Assembly (NCBI GenBank): GCA_046154185.1
Contig: JBJXGE010000029.1
Coordinates: forward strand, 45,370 to 109,369
Direction: 5' to 3'
DNA from: JBJXGE01 sp046154185
Lineage (GTDB): Bacteria; Planctomycetota; UBA8108; UBA1146; JAJFFE01
DNA length: 64,000 nucleotides
Positions 46,245-56,075 of this stretch are shown here, in pieces. The notes under the pieces are model-generated. The model saw only the letters and a program-made list of their open reading frames with translations, had not been told where the DNA came from and did not search any database. Every line of letters begins with the position of its first letter. Position 1 is the stretch's first letter. Position numbers and translations under genes: made by a program.

Positions 46245-46913
46245 GTGGGATCGAGCAGCGTACTCGAACAAGTGATCGCGGAGTTGATGCGCTTGCCGGG
46301 TATTGGCGCGAAGTCCGCCGATCGCCTCGCGTACCATCTCTTGAAAGTGTCGCGGGACGAAGCGCTCGCGCTCGCCGCCGCCATTACCCGTCTCAAGAAT
46401 GAGTTGCACGAGTGTCGTGATTGTCACGACTACACCGAGAACGAGCAGTGCGCGATTTGCGCCGACCCGAAAAGAGAGCGCACAGCCTTGTGCGTTGTCG
46501 AACAGTCTCGTGATCTTCACGCGCTCGAACAGAGTGGTTGCTTTCGCGGGCGGTATCACGTGCTCGGCGGTAATTTTTCGCCGCTCGAAGATCGCGGACC
46601 GGAGTCACTCACGCTTCGGCATCTCATCGAGCGCGTGCGCACTGAAGGTATTCGCGAGGTGATCATCGCGACCAACCCGGATTTTGAAGGTGACGGCACG
46701 GCCTTGTTGGTAGCCGAGCGATTGCGGCCGACCGGCGTGCACATCACTCGACTGGCGCGCGGCGTGCCGACTGGAAGTCAGCTCGAGTACATGAATCGGA
46801 GCATTTTGCGCGATGCGCTCACGGGTCGGCAGCGTTTCAGCGTCGGCGCTGATTCCGACGGCCCTGATTCCCACGGCCCGGATTCGCACGGCGCAGAACG
46901 GTCCGACACGTAA
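46245..46913 (+). CDS. recR: Recombination mediator RecR
   Basis: RecR works with RecO/RecF to load RecA on gapped DNA. The 222-aa protein has the helix-hairpin-helix LMRLPGIGAKSADRLAYHLL, a C4 zinc finger (CRDCHDYTENEQCAIC) and a Toprim domain (ALCVVEQSRDLHALE, GNFSPLEDRGPE, ATNPDFEGDGTALL). The C-terminus continues past the usual end with a DSDGPDSHGPDSHG tail made of short repeats. The start is GTG at 46245, preceded by GGAAGG. Confidence 0.95.
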   Translation: MGSSSVLEQVIAELMRLPGIGAKSADRLAYHLLKVSRDEALALAAAITRLKNELHECRDCHDYTENEQCAICADPKRERTALCVVEQSRDLHALEQSGCFRGRYHVLGGNFSPLEDRGPESLTLRHLIERVRTEGIREVIIATNPDFEGDGTALLVAERLRPTGVHITRLARGVPTGSQLEYMNRSILRDALTGRQRFSVGADSDGPDSHGPDSHGAERSDT

Positions 46914-46915
46914 CC

Positions 46916-47890
46916 GTGACGCGGGAGTTCAGCGGAACGCGCGCGCGGATTGACTTAAATGCGCGCATTCTCGAAGATGCCGTTGAGCTTGCTTCCCCCA
47001 TTGAAATGAAGGTTTGTTCCTTGGATCTCGGCAACAACGGCGCCACGGCGAACAGCACCTCGAACGTCGACATCAAGCTCGCGCGTCTCCATGCCATCCT
47101 GCGGGAATTGGACTCCGTGCTTGTCGCCCACTCGGGTGGGTTGGATAGCACGTTGCTTCTGAAAGTCGCTCACGATGTACTGGGCGCGCGCGTCCTCGCC
47201 GCGACCGCGACTTCGGAGATTTATCCGCAGCGGGAAACGAACGCGGCTGCCGCGGTCGCGGCGCACATCGGAGTGCGGCACGTACTCGTGCCCACACAAG
47301 AAATCGCGAATGAGCGTTTTGCCGCCAACACGCCGCTGCGCTGTTATGAATGCAAGCAGCAACTCTACGGGCGGCTCGTTGCGCTCGCGCAAGCGCACGG
47401 CCTTGCGCACGTCGTCGATGGTTTCAATGTCGATGACGGCGACGACTTTCGACCCGGCACGCGCGCTGCGCGGGAGTTGGGGATTCGCAGTCCGCTGTTC
47501 GACGCGGGTTTCGTGAAGCAGGAGATTCGCGAGTTGTCGCGCCGTCTCGAGTTGCCGACTTGGGACAAGCCATCGCAGCCGTGTCTCTCGACCCGCTTTC
47601 CGTACGGCGAAAAAATCACCGCCAGCGGTCTCGCGCGCATCGAATTCGCCGAGGAACTCCTCGCGCGAATGGGCCTCAAGCAGTTTCGCTTGCGCGATCA
47701 TGGGGACACAGCGCGCCTCGAGGTCGAGCCGCATGACTTCGCGTTGTGCATATCCGCGGATCTGCGGCGCCAGCTCGTTCACGAGTTGAAGGCGCTCGGT
47801 TTCACTTATGTGACGCTCGATCTCGAGGGTTATCGCACTGGGAGCATGAATGCGGCGCTTCGCTCGAGTCGCCCCGCCGTTGGTTCATAG
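46916..47890 (+). CDS. larE: LarE-type ATP-dependent sacrificial sulfur transferase
   Basis: LarE puts sulfur on the pyridinium precursor of the nickel-pincer nucleotide cofactor. The protein has the PP-loop AHSGGLDSTLLLK, the RCYECKQQLYGRL segment and the TWDKPSQPCLSTRFPYG motif containing the sacrificial cysteine. The start is uncertain. The GTG at 46916 lies 2 nt after recR and gives 324 aa. An ATG at 47006 gives 294 aa, nearer the family norm. Neither has a good SD. larC follows after 14 nt. larB is not in the window. Confidence 0.92.
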   Translation: MTREFSGTRARIDLNARILEDAVELASPIEMKVCSLDLGNNGATANSTSNVDIKLARLHAILRELDSVLVAHSGGLDSTLLLKVAHDVLGARVLAATATSEIYPQRETNAAAAVAAHIGVRHVLVPTQEIANERFAANTPLRCYECKQQLYGRLVALAQAHGLAHVVDGFNVDDGDDFRPGTRAARELGIRSPLFDAGFVKQEIRELSRRLELPTWDKPSQPCLSTRFPYGEKITASGLARIEFAEELLARMGLKQFRLRDHGDTARLEVEPHDFALCISADLRRQLVHELKALGFTYVTLDLEGYRTGSMNAALRSSRPAVGS

Positions 47891-47904
47891 CGGATAGGCC
47901 ATCG

Positions 47905-49254
47905 ATGCGAGTCGCATACTTTGACTGCTTCTCCGGCGTCGCGGGCGACATGATGGTCGGTGCGCTGATCGACGCGGGCGCCGACTTTGCGGCGTTGCGC
48001 GACGGCCTCCGCGGACTCCGGTTAGCGGGTTGTGAGTTGCGGCGCGAAAGCGTCCGGAAACAAGGACTCGTCGCGACACAGTTTCACGTCGACGCCGGGG
48101 AAGCGCGGCCGCGCGTCGAATCGAAGAGCGCTTCGCAACAGTATTTTGGGATCACCGTTCCGCGTCCTCGTGACACCGGCGGCGCAGCGCCGGATCCCGC
48201 CGCCGGTCCCGGTGTAACACCGCATCGGCATTACGCCGACATCGTGCGCATCATCGAACACAGTTCGCTCGACGCACGCGTCCAGGAACGCGCGCTGGCC
48301 GTGTTTCGACGGCTCGGCGAAGTCGAAGCCGGGCGCCATGGCGTGGCGTTGGAGGAGGTCCACTTTCACGAAGTGGGCGCCGTTGATGCGATCATCGATA
48401 TTTGTGGTGCAGCGCTTGCGCTCGAGCTCTTGCAGGTCGATCGAATCGAAGCCTCCTCCATCAACGTTGGCGGTGGCACCGTGCGATGCGCGCATGGACG
48501 CTTGCCGGTCCCGGCGCCCGCGACGGCCGAATTATTGAAGGGCATTCCGATCTACTCGCGCGGCGAAGACGGCGAACTCACGACACCGACTGGGGCAGCG
48601 CTCCTGAGCACTTGGGGGACGAGATTCGGCGGAATTCCCGCGATGCGAATCGCGAGCGTCGGATACGGCGCCGGGCAAAAGAACTTCGAGTGGCCAAATG
48701 TGCTGCGCGTGACGATCGGGGAACTCGCACCGAGCGCCGAACCATCGGCAGCCACCACCGCGGCGGACGCGTTTTACGCGCGCTGCGAACGCGACACTAT
48801 CGTCGTGATCGAGACCAACATCGATGACATGAATCCGGAACACTACTCTCACGTGAGTGAGCGGCTGCTCGCGCACGGCGCACTCGACGTGGCGCTTTGC
48901 CCGATTTGGATGAAGCATGGCCGTCCCGGTGTGAGCGTGACCATCTTGGCGCCCATCGCCGATCAAGCCGGACGGCCGCCGACGCGTTTGGTCGAACTCA
49001 TTTTTCGCGAGTTCACGACCCTCGGTCTGCGTTTTCGCACGGTGGAACGATTCAAGTTGGCTCGCAAGTGGGTGGAGGTCGAGTTGCCGTACGGCAAAGT
49101 GCGGGTGAAGCTTGGAGTCCTCGGCGATGAGACAGTGAACATCGCGCCCGAGCACGCCGATTGCGAGCAATTGGCGCGCGTGAGCGGACAGCCGCTCAAG
49201 GAGATTTACGCGGCGGCCGTTGCGGCGAGTCGCGTCGCCGCCGGTCGTTCGTGA
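47905..49254 (+). CDS. larC: Nickel-pincer cofactor biosynthesis protein LarC
   Basis: LarC inserts nickel into the pincer nucleotide used by lactate racemase and related enzymes. The 449-aa protein starts with the diagnostic VAYFDCFSGVAGDMMVGALI. It continues with the His-rich VHFHEVGAVDAIIDICGAA, LPVPAPATAELL, TPTGAALL and IETNIDDMNPEHY. It is a single frame here, whereas LarC of Lactiplantibacillus plantarum needs a programmed frameshift. It follows larE by 14 nt. A LarA-type racemase is not in the window, so the client enzyme is unknown. Confidence 0.94.
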   Translation: MRVAYFDCFSGVAGDMMVGALIDAGADFAALRDGLRGLRLAGCELRRESVRKQGLVATQFHVDAGEARPRVESKSASQQYFGITVPRPRDTGGAAPDPAAGPGVTPHRHYADIVRIIEHSSLDARVQERALAVFRRLGEVEAGRHGVALEEVHFHEVGAVDAIIDICGAALALELLQVDRIEASSINVGGGTVRCAHGRLPVPAPATAELLKGIPIYSRGEDGELTTPTGAALLSTWGTRFGGIPAMRIASVGYGAGQKNFEWPNVLRVTIGELAPSAEPSAATTAADAFYARCERDTIVVIETNIDDMNPEHYSHVSERLLAHGALDVALCPIWMKHGRPGVSVTILAPIADQAGRPPTRLVELIFREFTTLGLRFRTVERFKLARKWVEVELPYGKVRVKLGVLGDETVNIAPEHADCEQLARVSGQPLKEIYAAAVAASRVAAGRS

Positions 49255-49343
49255 ATTCAACGCGATCCTGTAGTATTCTCCGAGGCCGTCGATCAGCGCT
49301 GTGGTAGTCCGCGATGAGGCGAAGGAAATTAGGCCGAGCAAAG

Positions 49344-49913
49344 ATGGATGCGCCGACCCCTCAGCTAGCAAAGACATTGGCCGCCGCGGTAAGCGGCGAC
49401 CGCGAAGCCGCCGCGCAGCTCTTGCCGCAGGTGTACGACGAGTTACGCAAGCTCGCACGTGCGCGGCTCTCTGCGTTGCCGCCCGGCCAAACGCTAGGTG
49501 CGACGGCGCTCGTGCACGAAGCGTATTTGCGCGTCGTCGGCGATAACGACCCGGGTTGGGATCACCGCGGCCATTTCTTCGGCGCTGCAGCGCAAGCGAT
49601 GCGCGATATTCTTGTCGAGCAAGCGCGCCGCAAAGGCGCGAAAAAACGCGGTGGGGACCGGCGCCGAGTCGTCGCCAATGAGGAAGTCGAGCCGGGGGTC
49701 GTCGATGCGCAAGAGGACATCCTCGCGGTCAATGACGCCTTGCGGCGCTTAGAAGAGATTGATCCCCGCAAGACGGAGCTCATCAACTTGCGCTATTTCG
49801 TTGGACTCTCGAATGAAGAAGTTGCGGCCGTCCTCGGCGTCTCCTCACGCACGGTGGAACGGGATTGGCGCTACGTTCGCGCTTGGCTGAAGCGCGAACT
49901 CAGTAAGAGCTAA
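49344..49913 (+). CDS. ECF-type RNA polymerase sigma factor
   Basis: This 189-aa protein has sigma region 2 (AAQLLPQVYDELRKLARARL, ATALVHEAYLRV, FFGAAAQAMRDILVEQARR) and region 4 (INLRYFVGLSNEEVAAVLGV, SSRTVERDWRYVRAWLKREL). This is the subgroup found beside Ser/Thr kinases in planctomycetes and acidobacteria. The ATG at 49344 begins the family-like sequence; one ten codons upstream is possible. It converges with the kinase gene, with 6 nt between stops. Confidence 0.9.
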   Translation: MDAPTPQLAKTLAAAVSGDREAAAQLLPQVYDELRKLARARLSALPPGQTLGATALVHEAYLRVVGDNDPGWDHRGHFFGAAAQAMRDILVEQARRKGAKKRGGDRRRVVANEEVEPGVVDAQEDILAVNDALRRLEEIDPRKTELINLRYFVGLSNEEVAAVLGVSSRTVERDWRYVRAWLKRELSKS

Positions 49914-49919
49914 CCGTCT

Positions 49920-52900
49920 TCATTTCTTTGCGCGCAGTTCATCGGTCCGCCGCTGCCATTCGGCGGCGAGCGTCGATTTACCCGTGTCGGGTTCGAGTGC
50001 ATCCCAAGCCGCGTACAAGCGTGCCAGATGGTGGGCGGCATCGCTCAGTCGTTTGGCGCGGACATGCTGGGGAATTTTATCTGCGGCGGCGGTGAGCGCG
50101 TCGAAGGACTCGCGCGCTAATGGCTCGGCTTCGCGAGCGCGACGGAGCCGATCCGCACGCGTCAGCGCGGGGTCGAGCTCGATGACTTGCACGAGGGCTC
50201 CCACCCAACCGGCTTTGCTATTCGCGACGCGCCAGTCCGAGTCGGACTGCTGGCGGCGGCGGCGCTCGTAGCACTCTTTCATAACGGTCGCCGCTTCTTG
50301 CGCCGCCGCGACCTTCTCAATGGTGAGCAAGACGCTGCCCAACGCGGCCAGCGCATCGGAGATCGTCGCGTGTTCGTCCGGAAACGCTCCTCGATAGATT
50401 TGCAACGCCCGGCGGTGGAGCAACGCCGATTCATCCGGTTTGCCGAGATCGCGCAAGATGTTTCCGAGCAGGGTGAGATCGCTGGCGATCTGTGGATGGT
50501 CGGCGCGCAACCGACTCTCATCGATGGCCAACGCCTCGCGCGCCGTGATTTCCGCTTCCGCGAGCATGCCCAGATTCACCTGACAGTGCGCGAGCGTGCG
50601 CAGATCTAAGACGATCGATGGATGCCCGGGAGCGAGGATCCGCCGGTGAATCGCCAACGCTTCTTCGACCAGGGTCAGCGCGGCGGCCGGCTGACGCAAT
50701 TGCACGGAGATGGCCGCCAAGCTTTGCAGTGCTGAGGCGACCTCCTCAGTGTCGCCGGGATGCGTGTGACGATAGATTTCGAGCGCTTCCCGGACGAGCG
50801 GCTCGGCTTCTGCACTACGTCCCGCCTCGAAATATGCGACGCCCATGTTGATCAAGCTCTTCGCGATTTGCGGGTGTTTGTCCCCAAACAGTCGGCGATA
50901 CATCGCCAAGGCGCGAGTCAATTGCGGGAGCGCCTCCGCAACCCTCCCGAGCGAGAGCAACAAGGCGCTGTGATTATTGAGTACGGTCGCGACGGCGAGG
51001 GCATCGCCCTGCGTGTCCCGTTCGAGTAGCGCGAGAATCTCTCCATAGAGCGACTCGGCTTCGACGTACTCGCCGTTCATTTTCAATGCAGTTGCTAGGT
51101 TGCCGAGCGCGGCCGCGACGCTCCGATCGTCGCCGGCTTGCTTGCGCGACTCCTCGACCGATCGCCGTTGCAGCGCGACCGCGTCATCGAATCGCCCTTC
51201 AAGTCGCGCGATATTGCCAAGCCCACCGAGAATCTGGCCAATCCCGTCCGGCGGTACGACGCTCAGCGCTTCGACACGGTCGAGCGCGGACTGATAGAGT
51301 TCCGCCGCGCGCGGGAGTTGCCCCCGCTCAACGGCGAGCGCTGCAAGGCAGATCAGCGCGCGTATGTGCGTCTCCGGGTCCGCGCCTGCGTTCGTCCGCA
51401 CTTGCTCATAGGCGGGTGTGAGTATACGTTCTGCGTCGTCGTAGCTGGCGAGGACTGTGTAGACGCTACCGATCGTAAGCCGCAGATCGATACTCACCGC
51501 TTGGCTTTCGCGCAGTTCCATCGCCTCGAGTCGCTTTGCTGCGCGGTCGATCAAATCCTTGAGCAGGGCCGTATCACGACCGTCGGCGACCTCCGGCGTG
51601 ATGCCTTCGAATGTCTGACGCATGAACTTCGCGACTTGCTCGGCTTTGAATCGAAGCTGCGACTGCTCGCGCTCCGCGGCGCGGGCGCGCAGCATTCCCC
51701 ACGTGGTGCCGATCGTGCCGACGACGAGCGTCGCCGCGACGAGTGTCACGCCGGCCACCAATCCGCGGTGACGGCGCACGAGTTTTCGAAGGCTATAGAG
51801 CCGCGACGGCGGCGCCGCTTCGATCGCTTCGCCAGCCAGATGACGCAGCACGTCGGCGGCGAGCGCATTGGGACTCTCGTAGCGGCGGGCGCGAGCCTTT
51901 TCGATGGCTTTCATGACAATCCAGTCGAGTTCACCGCGGACACGCGCGTTCAAGCGCGCCGGCTCGACGCGTCGGCGCGCCGCAATCGCTGGCAGAGTGT
52001 CGGTAGCACGCGACAAACGATTGCTCGGCCGCGGTGGCTCATCCTCGCGGATGATGCGCAACATCTCGGCCCACGCCGCCCCTCGCAAGCGAGCCGGTTC
52101 GAAGGGTGTGGCCCCGGTGAGAATCTCGTAGAGCAACACGCCGAGCGAGTAGACATCCGTGCGCGTATCGATATCCACCGAGCCTTCGGCTTGCTCGGGG
52201 CTCATGTACTCCGGCGTGCCGATGAGTTGGCTGTGCTCGGTAAAAAACGTGCGCTCGGTCAGTCGCTGCGCGGTTGCCTTGGCGATGCCGAAGTCGATGA
52301 CCTTTGCCCACGGCCGTCCGTCCTGAATGGTCACCAGCACGTTCGAAGGTTTGATATCGCGGTGGATGATGCCCTTTTGGTGCGCGTGCTGAATGGCATG
52401 GCAGACTTGCGCGAAGAGCTCGAGTCGCTCATCGACACTCTGCTTTTGCCGATCGCAAAAAGCCGTGATCGCCTCGCCGGCCACGAGCTCCATGACGAAG
52501 TACGGTCGTCCCGAGTCCGTCGCGCCAGCATCATAGACCTTCGCGATGTTGGAATGGTCCATGACGGCGAGCGCTTGCCGCTCGACTTCGAAACGGGCGA
52601 TCACTTGCCGAGTGTCCATGCCGAGCTTGATGATCTTGAGCGCTACTTGCCGGCGCACCGGCTGTTCCTGCTGGGCGAGAAACACCACGCCGAAGCCGCC
52701 TTCGCCGAGCTGTTTGATGAGCGTGTAGGGACCGATGCGTGTGCCCGCGCCCTCCTTGATCTCGGGGGCTGAGGCGTTGCGCTTGGCCGTTTGTCGCCAG
52801 GAGATTCCGTCGACAAATTCTTTGGCGAGGTCGGCGCTATCGAGCGCTTGCAAGAGGTCGAGGACTTCACCGCGCAGCGCGTCGTCGCCGCCGCAAAGGC

Positions 52901-52985
52901 GGTCGAGTAGTGCTGGACGCTCCGAGTTTGGCGCCTCAGCGACTTGGTCGAAAACCTCACGCACGCGGTCGCTGCCGGCGTCCAT
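49920..52985 (-). CDS. Membrane Ser/Thr protein kinase with C-terminal TPR repeats
   Basis: This 1021-aa protein has a short helical N-terminus (1-80, EVFDQVAEAPNSERPALLDR). The Hanks kinase domain (about 85-390) has LGEGGFGVVF, VALKIIK, the catalytic loop HRDIKPSNVLV, DFGIAKA and GTPEYMSPEQ, so it should be active. One membrane helix lies near 408-428 (LVAGVTLVAATLVVGTIGTT). A long array of TPR-type repeats follows (about 500-930, e.g. YVEAESLYGEILALLERD, SAEAEPLVREALEIYRHTHP). The kinase side should be cytoplasmic and the repeats extracytoplasmic. It probably signals to the facing ECF sigma factor, an inference from adjacency. Confidence 0.92.
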   Translation of the reverse strand: MDAGSDRVREVFDQVAEAPNSERPALLDRLCGGDDALRGEVLDLLQALDSADLAKEFVDGISWRQTAKRNASAPEIKEGAGTRIGPYTLIKQLGEGGFGVVFLAQQEQPVRRQVALKIIKLGMDTRQVIARFEVERQALAVMDHSNIAKVYDAGATDSGRPYFVMELVAGEAITAFCDRQKQSVDERLELFAQVCHAIQHAHQKGIIHRDIKPSNVLVTIQDGRPWAKVIDFGIAKATAQRLTERTFFTEHSQLIGTPEYMSPEQAEGSVDIDTRTDVYSLGVLLYEILTGATPFEPARLRGAAWAEMLRIIREDEPPRPSNRLSRATDTLPAIAARRRVEPARLNARVRGELDWIVMKAIEKARARRYESPNALAADVLRHLAGEAIEAAPPSRLYSLRKLVRRHRGLVAGVTLVAATLVVGTIGTTWGMLRARAAEREQSQLRFKAEQVAKFMRQTFEGITPEVADGRDTALLKDLIDRAAKRLEAMELRESQAVSIDLRLTIGSVYTVLASYDDAERILTPAYEQVRTNAGADPETHIRALICLAALAVERGQLPRAAELYQSALDRVEALSVVPPDGIGQILGGLGNIARLEGRFDDAVALQRRSVEESRKQAGDDRSVAAALGNLATALKMNGEYVEAESLYGEILALLERDTQGDALAVATVLNNHSALLLSLGRVAEALPQLTRALAMYRRLFGDKHPQIAKSLINMGVAYFEAGRSAEAEPLVREALEIYRHTHPGDTEEVASALQSLAAISVQLRQPAAALTLVEEALAIHRRILAPGHPSIVLDLRTLAHCQVNLGMLAEAEITAREALAIDESRLRADHPQIASDLTLLGNILRDLGKPDESALLHRRALQIYRGAFPDEHATISDALAALGSVLLTIEKVAAAQEAATVMKECYERRRRQQSDSDWRVANSKAGWVGALVQVIELDPALTRADRLRRAREAEPLARESFDALTAAADKIPQHVRAKRLSDAAHHLARLYAAWDALEPDTGKSTLAAEWQRRTDELRAKK

Positions 52986-53156
52986 CGATCACTTTCGCGA
53001 AGAGACTCTTCGAATGAGATTGCCGCCGAGCCGGCGATCATTGCACCAACGGACTAGCCGCGGCAAGATTCCATCCGTTTTCCGCGCGGCGCAGCCGACA
53101 CGCTATTGCCATAGTGCGGCTCCTTGCTCGCACCGCTTCCTCTCGTCGCAATCCAC

Positions 53157-55082
53157 TCATTGCTCTTCGACTTCGATGCGGCCGACGTCCGCGTGCAAAC
53201 GTCCACCGTCGACAGTCGCCAGCTCCCAGATGCGGCCGCCGTCGAGGTGGAGAACAAGGACGCGCGGACCAAGACTGCCCGGCAACTCGGTCAGCGCAAA
53301 GTGACCGTCTTGGAAGTTCACTTCGGCCTTCGCAATGGCCTGCGTGAGAACCCACATCTGTCCTTGTTGAAAGAGGTAGACCCGGCCGCCGACCGGGGGC
53401 GCGCCACCGACGGCGACGGCGCCTTCGATGATGCCAGCGGCGCCGAGCTTGGACAGCGGAAGTTCGAGTCGGCCGCGCTCACCGACTTCGATCCAGCGAC
53501 TTGCGTACCAGTCGCCGCGGCGGACGTGTTCGAGGCGGTGCCGGTCGCGCAAGTCGCCGCGCTCCATCGTGAGCCGCGGCGCTTCGGCGGCTGGAGCGAG
53601 CTCCGAGTACACATAGCCGCGCTCTTCACTGACCAGAAACCACGCCAGTTCACCGGACGTCTGACCGGCCGCGCTCGAGACGATCGGGATGAGTTCGATG
53701 CGCTCGAGCGGGGGCCCCGGCAGCGGAACCGCCTCGAGCGTGATGACCACGGTGTTCAACGACGAACCCGCGAACTGCTCGTGCACGACTTGACCGTCGC
53801 GGTAGCTCGCGGCGCCAAACATCCCAGCCGACGGATCGTCGGTCGGGCCGTTTGCAATAACGCGCACGGGGCCATCCGGCACTCCGCTCCAGCGGAGGCG
53901 ACCGCGGTGATCGACTTCGTGTTCCCGCGTGCGAAATTCACGATCGCGTTCGTGTCGCAGGCTGACGCGGGCGCCGACGGCTGGGGACTGATCGGGCAAA
54001 AGTACCTCGACTTCGAGCGTCGAGGCGGGCTCGATCGCCAGCTCAATAGCAGTGCTGCGCGCGCCGGCGAGCAACTCCGCACTCGAGCCGGCGGCGAGCT
54101 CCCAACAGTTCTCCATCGGCAGGAACCGTTCCGCGACGACTCGCAGCTCGCGTGCGGGAAGTCCCTGGAACTCGACCAGCTCACTCGGGAGTCCCGTTGC
54201 AGTCGAGAAAAGGGTCCAAGCGCCGTTCTTCGACTTGAGCGAAATCTCAAACGGAATTTCTAACGCCCGATCACTCTGGACGCGAACTTGGAGACGAGCG
54301 CCGCGTTCGAGCACAACCGGCGGCAACTCGTTGCGGCCTCGAGCGAGCGAAAACCGCAGCGCACGGGTCGCGAATCCCGCGGCCATCACGACGAGTTCGA
54401 AGTCGGCCGCGCACGGCACCGCGCTGAAAGTGAACCAACCGAGCGTGGCAGGATCGACGATGGAAACGACGAGCGCCTCGGGCGCTTCCGCATCGACGCG
54501 ATCGTCGCTCGCCCGCCAGATGGCCTGCGCTTTGTACGGCAGTCGCAACTCGATGGTCGCTGCCGAGATCGGCGTCGCCTCTTCGTCGACGATTTGGCCG
54601 CTGAGTTCGGCGGCCGGCGCGAGTTGAATGCTGAGAGTCTCGAACGCGCGCAAATCCAACTCGGTGTGCGCGGACAAGTAGCCGGGGGCGAGTACTTCGA
54701 CGCGCAGCCGGTAGATCTGCGCCGGCGTACTCAGCGGGAGTGTGCAGCGCAAACGGTTTCCAGTGGCGGCGGGCGTGACTTCCAGCGTCGTTACGAGTTC
54801 TGCGCCAGCGTCGCTCACGGAAACGAGATCCGCGGACACTCGGCGCAGACTGGTGCCGGCGATCGGTAAGCCGGTTGTCACGTCGGAGATCTCAATCCAA
54901 AGACACGGCGGTTCGGAGATGGCCGGTGGCACGGTCGGCGCGATACGCCGCACGAGTTGCGGTGTTGCACCGCGCGTTGCGACGTTCTCGTCAGCTACAG
55001 GCGGCGGTCGCCGCAACGGGTAGAGCTGCGCGAGCCACGCTCCGCAAACACTGACGACGACGAGTAGCAGTATTCTCTTCAC
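53157..55082 (-). CDS. Exported protein with carboxypeptidase-regulatory-like beta domains
   Basis: This 641-aa protein has an N-terminal signal/anchor (RILLLVVVSVCGAWLAQLYP). Several Ig-like/CarboxypepD-reg-type modules follow (AAELSGQIVDEEATPISAATI, LEVEVLLPDQSPAVGARVSL, GIIEGAVAVGGAPPVGGRVY). The GTG at 55082 was chosen because GAGGAG lies 5 nt before it. No enzyme domain is visible. It may be a surface or periplasmic adhesin-like protein. The next gene downstream on this strand is the kinase. Confidence 0.75.
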   Translation of the reverse strand: MKRILLLVVVSVCGAWLAQLYPLRRPPPVADENVATRGATPQLVRRIAPTVPPAISEPPCLWIEISDVTTGLPIAGTSLRRVSADLVSVSDAGAELVTTLEVTPAATGNRLRCTLPLSTPAQIYRLRVEVLAPGYLSAHTELDLRAFETLSIQLAPAAELSGQIVDEEATPISAATIELRLPYKAQAIWRASDDRVDAEAPEALVVSIVDPATLGWFTFSAVPCAADFELVVMAAGFATRALRFSLARGRNELPPVVLERGARLQVRVQSDRALEIPFEISLKSKNGAWTLFSTATGLPSELVEFQGLPARELRVVAERFLPMENCWELAAGSSAELLAGARSTAIELAIEPASTLEVEVLLPDQSPAVGARVSLRHERDREFRTREHEVDHRGRLRWSGVPDGPVRVIANGPTDDPSAGMFGAASYRDGQVVHEQFAGSSLNTVVITLEAVPLPGPPLERIELIPIVSSAAGQTSGELAWFLVSEERGYVYSELAPAAEAPRLTMERGDLRDRHRLEHVRRGDWYASRWIEVGERGRLELPLSKLGAAGIIEGAVAVGGAPPVGGRVYLFQQGQMWVLTQAIAKAEVNFQDGHFALTELPGSLGPRVLVLHLDGGRIWELATVDGGRLHADVGRIEVEEQ

Positions 55083-55121
55083 GACCACTCCTCAAATTGA
55101 GATCCCTGAGGCGAGCGAGAG

Positions 55122-56075
55122 TTACCACGTGACGATGATGAAATTCGATGCATCACAGAAAATGGACGAGGTGGTCTTCGGCCGAAACTTCTTGATGAAG
55201 CCCATACCGACGCTCTGAAAAGGTGGACCATAGGCGTTTCCTTGCGCGGTCACCGTGTTGACTTGACCGGCGCTCACCTCGGTTCGCTCAAAAGTCGAGG
55301 TCTCGATGTCAAATGTCTTCACGCTATCGTGCGAGAGATCCGCGGTTCGCAGACCATCGGCGACCACGGACGCGCGCGAAGTTGTCGTTCCGGAACCGCC
55401 CGATGGACTGGAGAACGAGAGACCCGTGCTGATAGCGGGTGCAGCGGAGAACGACGCTTCGACCCTTGCGGATTCGTAGACATACACGTCTGTGGAGCTC
55501 GATTCGCACCGAAACCAGACTTCTTGCATGCCGTATGCGATGCCGCTCGAGAACGCGGCAATGCTGGCGTTCGGCGACGAACGAACGACGACCGTACTGT
55601 TGCCGTTGTTCGAAGTCAGCTCGACGGCGATGCCGTCCGAAGTGCTGTCGCTACTCGAGACCTGACCCGCGCAATCGCTCATGGCTCGACCGACGCCGCG
55701 CGTCAGGTAGCCGTTGACGGCGGCAAGATGCTGAGACACGACCGAGGTGCCGGTCGCGCGCTCATCGGTTGGCGACAAGGGGGCTACGCCGGTGCAGAAG
55801 TCGATCTCGACGTTTCGCACCGGCGGTGGAAAGTCGTCTTCGAATAGCTCTAGTTCGACAACGCAGTCATCGAGCGGATCGATGATGAAAATTGCCGGCC
55901 CCGAGCCGCCGGACGGCTGCTCCAGTGTCGGCACGGGCGGCATTCCGCCGAATCCGGCCGCCCTCGCGACGACGATGCGAGCGGACGCCGGCGTCGTCGC
56001 CGCAGACAACATGTACGCAAAGAGTGCGCAGGCGACGAGCGCTCCGAGCTGCCGGAGTCTGAATGTGAGATTCAT
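55122..56075 (-). CDS. Exported hypothetical protein, Ser/Gly-rich
   Basis: This 317-aa protein has a signal peptide (residues 1-32, RLRQLGALVACALFAYMLSA). A Pro/Gly-rich segment leads into a Ser/Thr/Gly-rich domain containing five Cys residues, suggesting an extracellular, disulfide-bonded beta protein. AAGGA precedes the ATG at 56075. I do not recognise the family. It lies 39 nt upstream of the beta-domain protein on the same strand. Confidence 0.7.
   Translation of the reverse strand: MNLTFRLRQLGALVACALFAYMLSAATTPASARIVVARAAGFGGMPPVPTLEQPSGGSGPAIFIIDPLDDCVVELELFEDDFPPPVRNVEIDFCTGVAPLSPTDERATGTSVVSQHLAAVNGYLTRGVGRAMSDCAGQVSSSDSTSDGIAVELTSNNGNSTVVVRSSPNASIAAFSSGIAYGMQEVWFRCESSSTDVYVYESARVEASFSAAPAISTGLSFSSPSGGSGTTTSRASVVADGLRTADLSHDSVKTFDIETSTFERTEVSAGQVNTVTAQGNAYGPPFQSVGMGFIKKFRPKTTSSIFCDASNFIIVTW

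Noticed and set aside
51138..52772. A 544-codon open frame on the plus strand
   Set aside because: It lies opposite the kinase gene, which has clear motifs. Long antisense frames are common in high-GC coding DNA and this one has no recognisable domain.
53124..54263. A 379-codon plus-strand frame opposite the exported beta-domain gene
   Set aside because: The composition is Arg/Asp-rich and shadow-like. The minus-strand frame has a signal peptide and beta modules.
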